From: Thiomicrorhabdus sp.
Lineage (GTDB): Bacteria; Pseudomonadota; Gammaproteobacteria; Thiomicrospirales; Thiomicrospiraceae
NCBI RefSeq assembly: GCF_963677875.1
Contig: NZ_OY782563.1
Coordinates: forward strand, 1-62,283
Length of the DNA: 62,283 nucleotides
Direction of reading: 5' to 3'
Shown: piece after piece, positions 57,999 to 62,283 of the stretch
Layout of the letters: each line of letters opens with the position of its first letter
Numbering within the stretch: position 1 is the first letter of the stretch
Translations under genes and position numbers: made by a program
The notes under the pieces: generated by a model
Told to the model about the DNA's origin: nothing
Seen by the model: only the letters and a program-made list of their open reading frames with translations
The model's database searches: none

Positions 57999-58601
57999 AT
58001 GCACTCTTTTCTTTCTGAATATCATTTTGATCATCCCATTCACTATTTTTTATTGGTTTTTGTTGCTATTACCTATTTTTATTTATTCTTTTTTCACTTT
58101 GATAATCGATTCCTGATTGCTTTGTTGCGGCGAATAAAATTTCGATCGAAATCTAAAAACCCAACTTATCAATACAAGCCTGTTTATAAATTTATGACTA
58201 ATCGCGAATATCAGTTTTTGCTTGCGCTGCAAAAAGTCTGTTCTGATGAGGTTTTTATTTTTCCGAAGGTTCGTTTGGTGGATTTGATTTTGCCTGATGT
58301 TGATAAGGATTCTGATCCAGATCTTTGGGTTCAGCTTTTTACTACTTTGGCATTGGAGCGTGTTGATTTCGTTATGGTTGATCGCAGTATGAATATTATT
58401 CAATTGGTATTGCTAGATGTTAATGAAATCGGTGTAACTGATATTTTAGATAGAAAAAGATTGTTAGACCTCTTTGCTGAATCTGCCGGATTAGCTTTTG
58501 TTACCTATCCGGCCAGGCTTAAATATGATTTGGATGACTTGAAACAGTCGATCCTTATTGATTCAGGTAAAACCAGATTTTTGCGCGATAAGCAATTATG
58601 A
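57999..58601 (+). CDS. Membrane-anchored DUF2726-like protein
   Basis: 200 residues. One hydrophobic segment (about 14-34), a basic stretch, then a soluble part resembling DUF2726 (FLLALQKVCSDEVFIFPKVRLVDLI near 68-92, VDFVMVD near 121). DUF2726 is thought to be nuclease-related; whether this protein is active is unknown. Its stop overlaps the repressor stop by six bases (convergent). Confidence 0.7.
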   Translation: MHSFLSEYHFDHPIHYFLLVFVAITYFYLFFFHFDNRFLIALLRRIKFRSKSKNPTYQYKPVYKFMTNREYQFLLALQKVCSDEVFIFPKVRLVDLILPDVDKDSDPDLWVQLFTTLALERVDFVMVDRSMNIIQLVLLDVNEIGVTDILDRKRLLDLFAESAGLAFVTYPARLKYDLDDLKQSILIDSGKTRFLRDKQL

Positions 58602-58874
58602 GGTTTTTAGTTTTTCTGCTGTGTCTTTTGTCATTGGGCTAATCTGCCCTGCTTCAGGGAATTCTTTTCCTGTTAATATCCAGTCTTCATACTCTGGATA
58701 CTTTTCTGCAATTTTTTCTATTAACTCAAATTTTGGGTATTGTCTGCCGTTCTCTAAATTCGTAATTACTTGCCCTTTTAAGCCACAGTGAATTGCAAAG
58801 TCAATTTGTGACATTCCAGTGCTTTCTCTTACTTCTTTAAGTCTCTTTTTTATTTCTTCTAATTTTTTTGACAT
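58596..58874 (-). CDS. XRE/CI-like phage repressor
   Basis: 92 residues: an HTH (TGMSQIDFAIHCGLKGQVIT near 19-38) followed by YPKFELIEKIAEKYPEYEDWILTG, common in small phage repressors. It is divergent from the phage early genes with operator-like repeats between. Likely keeps the prophage silent. Confidence 0.8.
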   Translation of the reverse strand: MSKKLEEIKKRLKEVRESTGMSQIDFAIHCGLKGQVITNLENGRQYPKFELIEKIAEKYPEYEDWILTGKEFPEAGQISPMTKDTAEKLKTS

Positions 58875-58888
58875 ATATGCACTTTTTT

Positions 58889-58952
58889 ACTTGTAAATTT
58901 ATACATAATATGTAAATATGTGCTTGTAGGAATTTACAAGTATATATTTACA
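58889..58952. promoter_or_regulatory. Repressor operator array
   Basis: TGTAAAT occurs at 58892-58898 and 58911-58917, and its reverse complement ATTTACA at 58932-58938 and 58946-58952. Outer arms extend to ACTTGTAAATT (58889-58899) and AATTTACAAGT (58931-58941), an 11-bp inverted repeat. They lie just upstream of the repressor gene and about 80 bp before the first early gene, the expected place for both promoters. Confidence 0.65.
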
Positions 58953-59014
58953 ATGTGAATTACCTTAGTTCTTTTCCCGATTATCGCATTAATCGGGGCT
59001 TTTACCCAAATTCA

Positions 59015-59027
59015 GACGAGGTACGAA
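59015..59027 (+). promoter_or_regulatory. Ribosome binding site motif GACGAGGTACGAA of early gene 1
   Basis: GACGAGGTACGAA ends 3 bases before the ATG at 59031. The last 10 bases recur before the ssDNA-binding gene (59780-59789) and all 13 occur inverted in the hairpin loop region (60294-60306). The conserved block is larger than a Shine-Dalgarno box needs. Confidence 0.75.
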
Positions 59028-59030
59028 AAA

Positions 59031-59381
59031 ATGACAAATAAATTAATGTTAAGAGAGATTATAGGCAATATTACTTTTAAGGCTGAGATTACTCCCTCAA
59101 ATACTCTTTTATATCGTTTGCGTAATGGCTGCTTGAATATTACTGGTTCTGATATTAAGGCTGAGTGGTCAGACGGCAAAAAAACCTCTCTTGATTTATA
59201 TCAAGGCTCTACAAAAATTGTTCTAGGTTTTTTAACTGATAATCAAGTTATTGAATTTGAAGATTTCAAAGAGCTTTCTTCAATTGCTTATCAAAAATAC
59301 ATTTCTCAATTAAGTAATTACCAAAGCTCTTTAATTGGCGATATTGAAGAGGAAGCCCTTCAAATCGTGGAGGGTGAATAA
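59031..59381 (+). CDS. Phage early protein, unknown function
   Basis: 116 residues, no family recognised. Mixed alpha/beta character, C-terminus rich in Glu (GDIEEEALQIVEGE). First gene of the early operon, followed by the next with no gap. In filamentous phages this place is usually held by the replication initiator, but 116 residues is too short and no HUH nuclease or Tyr motif is visible. Confidence 0.7.
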   Translation: MTNKLMLREIIGNITFKAEITPSNTLLYRLRNGCLNITGSDIKAEWSDGKKTSLDLYQGSTKIVLGFLTDNQVIEFEDFKELSSIAYQKYISQLSNYQSSLIGDIEEEALQIVEGE

Positions 59382-59774
59382 ATGACTATAGTCACTCCTG
59401 AAATAGTCAAAACAGCCCACGTTAAGCGCGGCAATACCTTGGCTCAACTTCATCAAGCAAAAGCCCAAATAGAACGTTTTAAGTCTGAAGCAAGCCAAAA
59501 TCCTGAGTTTAGATACGGTTATCAAGTTGTATTTGAAATACCTAGTGTGTCTCCTTTCCCAAATTCCGCTTATTCGTTCCCCGATTCAAGCGTAATAACT
59601 CAATTTTTCAGCAAAATGCCCATGAACTTAAAACCCAAAATGGTCGCGTATGACCCTTTAGCTAGGTCAATCACTATCAAGGGCTTTTTTGTCGATTTTC
59701 TTTTAACAATGATGATTGAAGATTTTTACCTTTTCAGTCAACACAAAAGCAACAACCAATTAATACTTAACTAA
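59382..59774 (+). CDS. Phage early protein, unknown function
   Basis: 130 residues starting right at the stop of the previous gene (TAAATG), with GGAGGGTG before it. No family recognised. The C-terminal third has a hydrophobic stretch (GFFVDFLLTMMIEDFYLF) that may be buried or membrane-associated. Precedes the ssDNA-binding gene by 17 bp. Confidence 0.7.
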   Translation: MTIVTPEIVKTAHVKRGNTLAQLHQAKAQIERFKSEASQNPEFRYGYQVVFEIPSVSPFPNSAYSFPDSSVITQFFSKMPMNLKPKMVAYDPLARSITIKGFFVDFLLTMMIEDFYLFSQHKSNNQLILN

Positions 59775-59791
59775 TCGTAGAGGTACGAAAA

Positions 59792-60154
59792 ATGAAAATG
59801 CAAATGCAAGCAGAAATAGTAAATGTGTCATTCGGTTCTTTTCAACCAACTGACGAAAACGGAAAACCCAGCGGTGACGTAATTAAATACGGTTCTGTTC
59901 AATATCTGGAACCAACCGAACCTAATGAATCATTCGCTGGTAAACGTGTCTCAAAAATGAAAATCATTGGTAATGAAAATGAAGACCTAACCCAAATTGC
60001 AAGCCGAATCCAAAGCGAAATCGTGCAAAAAGGAAGCCCGTTATTAATGAATCTAGAAGGTGGTCAAAAGTTAGAGCAGATTACAAAAAACGGAAAAACA
60101 GAAACAGTGCCGTTGCTTGTAATCACTGGATTTGAATTAAAACCGACTAAATAA
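59792..60154 (+). CDS. Single-stranded DNA-binding protein of filamentous phage type
   Basis: 120 residues, beta-rich and without cysteine or membrane segments. KYGSVQYLEPTEPNESFAG and PLLVITGFELKP at the end resemble inovirus ssDNA-binding proteins that coat the viral strand before assembly. The identification rests on character, length and position ahead of the coat genes. The start has the AGAGGTACGAAAAATG motif shared with early gene 1. Confidence 0.65.
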   Translation: MKMQMQAEIVNVSFGSFQPTDENGKPSGDVIKYGSVQYLEPTEPNESFAGKRVSKMKIIGNENEDLTQIASRIQSEIVQKGSPLLMNLEGGQKLEQITKNGKTETVPLLVITGFELKPTK

Positions 60155-60181
60155 GAGGGTGTCCAGTCGAGGGCGAAAAAG

Positions 60182-60209
60182 GGTTAAAACCAAGTTTTAA
60201 TTCTTTTTT
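60182..60209 (+). terminator. Terminator after the ssDNA-binding gene
   Basis: GGTTAAAAC pairs with GTTTTAATT (7 Watson-Crick plus 2 G-U pairs), 3-nt loop, then CTTTTTT. Ends the early operon. Confidence 0.75.
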
Positions 60210-60251
60210 GTCCAACCAAGCGATAGCGCGGAAGCTGGCAAAGCTAATGAG

Positions 60252-60341
60252 TTAATTAAAAAGGTGGTGTTTGTGGTGTCGAGTCTGTCTTGATTCGTAC
60301 CTCGTCAGATTCGGGGTTATGAATGCCACCTTTTTAATTAA
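60252..60341 (+). ncRNA. Nested hairpin with loop antisense to two early-gene ribosome sites (candidate)
   Basis: Outer stem: TTAATTAAAAAGGTGG (60252-60267) is a perfect 16-bp inverted repeat of 60326-60341. Inside it, TCGAGTCTG (60279-60287) pairs with CAGATTCGG (60306-60314), 9 bp with two G-U, and leaves an 18-nt loop, 60288-60305. Twelve bases of the loop (TTCGTACCTCGT) are the exact complement of 59016-59027, the ribosome site of early gene 1; ten match the ssDNA-binding gene site. As plus-strand RNA this would be an antisense loop. It may instead act as DNA in the viral strand. No promoter identified. Confidence 0.5.
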
Positions 60342-60373
60342 TTTGAGAATTTAAAAATGGGGTTACTGGCTTT

Positions 60374-60539
60374 AATAGATGCTCAATGGGGGCTGGGGAG
60401 AATCCCCAGATAGGCCGGAGGCCGTAGACTTTTCAATCTCAACTCCACACGGCTAGATTGGCACGCGTTCACGGTATCAACCGCCACCGCTTCCATCTAT
60501 TCGCGTCTAGCCAGCCCCTTCAAGCCCCTTGTGGGCTTG
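60374..60539 (+). other. G+C-rich multi-hairpin region, candidate phage origin or packaging signal
   Basis: Several stems in an otherwise A+T-rich element. Local: CTGGGGA/TCCCCAG (60393-60409, 3-nt loop), GGCC/GGCC (60413-60423), CAAGCCC/GGGCTTG (60521-60539, 5-nt loop). Long-range: AATAGATG (60374-60381) with CATCTATT (60494-60501), GGGGCTGG (60389-60396) with CCAGCCCC (60511-60518), GGCTAGA (60451-60457) with TCTAGCC (60506-60512). No gene. Filamentous phages keep their origins and packaging hairpin in such an intergenic region. Confidence 0.55.
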
Positions 60540-60575
60540 AGCGTCGCGGACTCATTACATAGTTGGAGTTAAAAA

Positions 60576-60698
60576 ATGAAATCTACTTTTAATCGACTTG
60601 ATGTATTTCGTACTGAATATGTAAGACAACAAGAAAAAGAAGTAATCCGCAAAAGCGTTTTTCAGCGTTTTTGGGGATTCCTTTTTGAAGGGGTCTAA
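60576..60698 (+). CDS. Small phage protein, 40 residues
   Basis: ATG with TTGGAG upstream; stop TAA is joined to the ATG of the next gene (TAAATG). The product is basic and polar with an aromatic C-terminal end (FQRFWGFLFEGV). Function unknown. First gene after the noncoding region, ahead of the structural genes. Confidence 0.6.
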   Translation: MKSTFNRLDVFRTEYVRQQEKEVIRKSVFQRFWGFLFEGV

Positions 60699-60953
60699 AT
60701 GCGATATTTGATTACCTGTGATGTGGAAAGCTCCGAAGACATTAGCATACAGTCACCCTCTTTAGGTGGTGAACCTTATGTAAGTTGTCCGGTTGGAACT
60801 TTGCAGGTAATTGAATATTCGCCGACAGTATCAGAATTAACCCTAACCGAGATCAATCAATATCTTGCGCCTATTTTCATGCTGGTTTTTGTTGCTTGGA
60901 CATTAGGTTTAATTTTGAAGTTTCTTAAATCTCATATCCCATTTTTTAAATAA
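60699..60953 (+). CDS. Small phage membrane protein upstream of the coat gene
   Basis: 84 residues: a soluble N-terminal 50 and one C-terminal membrane helix (APIFMLVFVAWTLGLILKFL). Similar small proteins with one helix lie before the major coat gene in many inoviruses; minor virion or assembly role is inferred. Confidence 0.65.
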   Translation: MRYLITCDVESSEDISIQSPSLGGEPYVSCPVGTLQVIEYSPTVSELTLTEINQYLAPIFMLVFVAWTLGLILKFLKSHIPFFK

Positions 60954-60971
60954 TCCTGAGGAGGGTTTCTC

Positions 60972-61280
60972 ATGTTTGTATCTAACGAAGACAAGATCGG
61001 CAATGGTGCGTCTCATATTGCAATGAAAGACGCAGTTGCAAAAGCGGCACAAAAGAAAGGTTTGATGTCACGTGTTGCTGCCAAAGTGGGTGTAGGTGTA
61101 GCGGTTGTAACTGCTGGCCTATCGTCTGCAATGGCTGCTGTAGTTGACACTACGGCAATGGATGCTCATGTCGCTGGTGTTCAATCGGACATTACGACAC
61201 TAGCAGGTTATGGCATCACGATCATTCTTTCGATCATGGCCGTTGTCATTGTTTACTCGCTACTTAAGCGCGGTAAATAA
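60972..61280 (+). CDS. Major coat protein of filamentous phage (pVIII-like)
   Basis: 102 residues with GAGG before the ATG. A long basic leader (about 1-55) ends with a hydrophobic stretch and the leader-peptidase-like site SSAMA. The mature part would be about 47 residues: an acidic N-end (VVDTTAMDAHVAG), a membrane helix (ITTLAGYGITIILSIMAVVI) and a basic C-end (SLLKRGK). That is the pVIII layout; the leader is longer than in Ff phages. Confidence 0.85.
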   Translation: MFVSNEDKIGNGASHIAMKDAVAKAAQKKGLMSRVAAKVGVGVAVVTAGLSSAMAAVVDTTAMDAHVAGVQSDITTLAGYGITIILSIMAVVIVYSLLKRGK

Positions 61281-61283
61281 CAA

Positions 61284-61361
61284 ATGTTGTCTGTGCAAGA
61301 TATTTACGTTCTCGGCTGTTTATTGGCCTTGGCGGTTATGTTTGCACAGGCTTCACGCTAG
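61284..61361 (+). CDS. Tiny hydrophobic protein (pVII/pIX-like minor coat candidate)
   Basis: 25 residues (MLSVQDIYVLGCLLALAVMF followed by AQASR), one membrane helix, 3 bp after the coat gene. Ff minor coat proteins pVII and pIX are about 32-33 residues of this type. No clear ribosome site; translational coupling to the coat gene is possible. Confidence 0.5.
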   Translation: MLSVQDIYVLGCLLALAVMFAQASR

Positions 61362-61379
61362 CCCGAAAGGGCTTTTTTT
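61360..61379 (+). terminator. Terminator after the coat genes
   Basis: AGCCC/GGGCT stem with a GAAA tetraloop and seven T. It overlaps the stop of the tiny hydrophobic gene. Ff phages also have a terminator between gVIII and gIII. Confidence 0.85.
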
Positions 61380-61420
61380 CTTCAAACTCTTTTTGAGATG
61401 ATAAAAATAAGATTAATTTT

Positions 61421-62283
61421 ATGAAATTTACTTCTAATACTTTATTGATTTTATTTTTATCATTTATATCTTTTGATGCTTTTGCCCTTGCGGGTTATAA
61501 AAATTCTTGTTGTGTTGGTTATACTGCTGATTCAAGTGGTGCTACAAGTGGTTGTAGAGATGCTGCTACTCCTGGTACAAAAGCTGACAAGATTTATCCT
61601 TATTTGAATGGTACCAGTGCTAGTACTAACTATTACCATTTATGTGCTATACCTGCAGGCGAATCTTATTCAGACGAATATGCTTGGGCGATTGGTGATA
61701 ATGATCAAGATGGTATTCAAAATCAATATGATGAAGATCCTTATGTTGTTAGACCGGTTCTTTCCGAAGATACTCCTGACGACGATGGTGACGGCATCTC
61801 TAATGAAAATGATAAATGTCCTAATCAGATCGGTATCGGCCAAGATGGAACTGGTTACTATGCTTTAGACGGATGTTGGCACGGCTATGATTACGACGGC
61901 GACGGTCTTTATAATTACGAGGATCCCAATCCTGAAGTAATTGATCAGCCGGATTATGACACATCCGGTGGCGACACATCCGGTGGCGACACATCCGGCG
62001 GCGACACATCCGGCGGCGACACATCCGGCGGCGACACATCCGGCGGCGACACATCCGGCGGCGACACATCCGGCGGCGACACATCCGGCGGCGACACATC
62101 CGGCGGCGACACATCCGGCGGCGACACATCCGGCGGCGACACATCCGGCGGCGACACATCCGGCGGCGACACATCCGGCGGCGACACATCCGGCGGCGAT
62201 ACACCAGAAGACGACACACCAGAAGACGACACACCAGAAGACGACACACCAGAAGACGACACACCAGAAGACGACACTTCTGT
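61421..62283 (+). CDS. Adsorption-type phage surface protein with DTSGG repeats (C-terminus outside window)
   Basis: Open from ATG 61421 to the window edge, at least 287 codons without a stop. Signal peptide about 1-23 ([15 protein letters not shown]). A cysteine-containing domain follows (Cys31, 32, 46, 72, then KCPNQ and GCWHG). Three Asp-rich calcium-site-like segments, [31 protein letters not shown] and [15 protein letters not shown], resemble thrombospondin type 3 repeats. From 61958 come 16 DTSGG units, then five DTPED units. Position after the coat gene and the glycine-rich linker fit the pIII adsorption protein. No ribosome site is clear. Confidence 0.75.
   Translation, partial: MKFTSNTLLILFLSFISFDAFALAGYKNSCCVGYTADSSGATSGCRDAATPGTKADKIYPYLNGTSASTNYYHLCAIPAGESYSDEYAWAIGDNDQDGIQNQYDEDPYVVRPVLSEDTPDDDGDGISNENDKCPNQIGIGQDGTGYYALDGCWHGYDYDGDGLYNYEDPNPEVIDQPDYDTSGGDTSGGDTSGGDTSGGDTSGGDTSGGDTSGGDTSGGDTSGGDTSGGDTSGGDTSGGDTSGGDTSGGDTSGGDTSGGDTPEDDTPEDDTPEDDTPEDDTPEDDTS
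61958..62197 (+). repeat. 15-bp tandem repeat, 16 copies (DTSGG)
   Basis: Unit GACACATCCGGCGGC. Units 1-2 carry GGT instead of GGC at the fourth codon; units 3-16 are identical. The low divergence points to recent expansion or homogenisation. The unit is a multiple of three, so changes in copy number keep the frame. Confidence 0.95.
62198..62272 (+). repeat. 15-bp tandem repeat, 5 copies (DTPED)
   Basis: Unit GACACACCAGAAGAC, first copy with GAT. Related in period and first six bases to the DTSGG unit but with a changed second half. After it the frame continues DTS to the window edge. Confidence 0.93.

Noticed and set aside
58903-58920. dif-like sequence (ATAATATGTAAAT) that could be a XerCD integration site.
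   Set aside because: It is part of the TGTAAAT operator repeats, lacks the two 11-bp arms with a 6-bp centre, and the element has a clear tRNA att site.
61958-62272. Possible CRISPR array.
   Set aside because: The repeats are contiguous 15-bp units with no spacers and are coding.
61821-62277. Long minus-strand reading frames over the repeat region with Arg/Cys or Pro-rich repeats.
   Set aside because: They arise because a 15-bp repeat without stop codons is open in several frames. The plus-strand frame has a signal peptide and sensible domains.

Overview
The window looks like a gammaproteobacterial chromosome. It carries the division and cell-wall (dcw) cluster, lpoA, rsmJ, a bacterial type A RNase P RNA, and a MurE with the DNPR motif for meso-diaminopimelate. 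Gene content and composition would fit a sulfur-oxidising lineage near Thiomicrospira/Hydrogenovibrio, but that placement is a guess. The first 57.1 kb is ordinary chromosome. The last 5.1 kb is clearly more A+T-rich and looks like an integrated filamentous phage (inovirus).

Region 1 (1-33 kb, mostly minus strand) is the dcw cluster in unusual form. In transcription order it reads mraZ, rsmH, ftsZ, ftsL, ftsI, murE, murF, mraY, murD, ftsW, murG, then an SDR gene. A block of about 14 kb follows (chemoreceptor, lgt, thyA-folA, znuABC with a degenerate G3E protein, sufBCDS). The cluster then resumes with murC, ddl, ftsQ, ftsA and lpxC. ftsZ has left its usual place between ftsA and lpxC and sits between rsmH and ftsL; no murB is present. 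The mraZ promoter has clear -35/-10 boxes followed by four TGG boxes at exact 10-bp spacing, the expected MraZ operator. The suf operon has an IscR-like and a Fur-like site upstream.

Region 2 (33-57 kb) is housekeeping: rnpB, dacB, a small membrane protein overlapping rsmJ, rsmI, lpoA, yraN, ppsA, an AddAB-like helicase/nuclease pair with a methyltransferase, a YgjP-type metallopeptidase, an RluA-family pseudouridine synthase, a stand-alone HIRAN protein, a DnaQ-like exonuclease, tpx, dgkA, ggt, a GT4 glycosyltransferase and a SYLF-domain protein.

Region 3 (57.1 kb to the end) starts inside a tRNA-Arg(ACG) gene, of which only the 3' half remains; the intact copy is expected past the right edge. 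Then come a toxin-antitoxin pair, a DUF2726-like protein, a repressor with an operator array, two unknown early genes, a single-stranded-DNA-binding protein, a 420-bp structured noncoding region, several tiny membrane proteins including the major coat protein, a terminator, and an adsorption-type protein that runs off the window. That last protein has calcium-binding-like repeats and 16 exact copies of DTSGG followed by five of DTPED. The most unusual signal is in the noncoding region: a nested hairpin presents, in its 18-nt loop, a sequence exactly complementary to the ribosome binding sites of two early phage genes.
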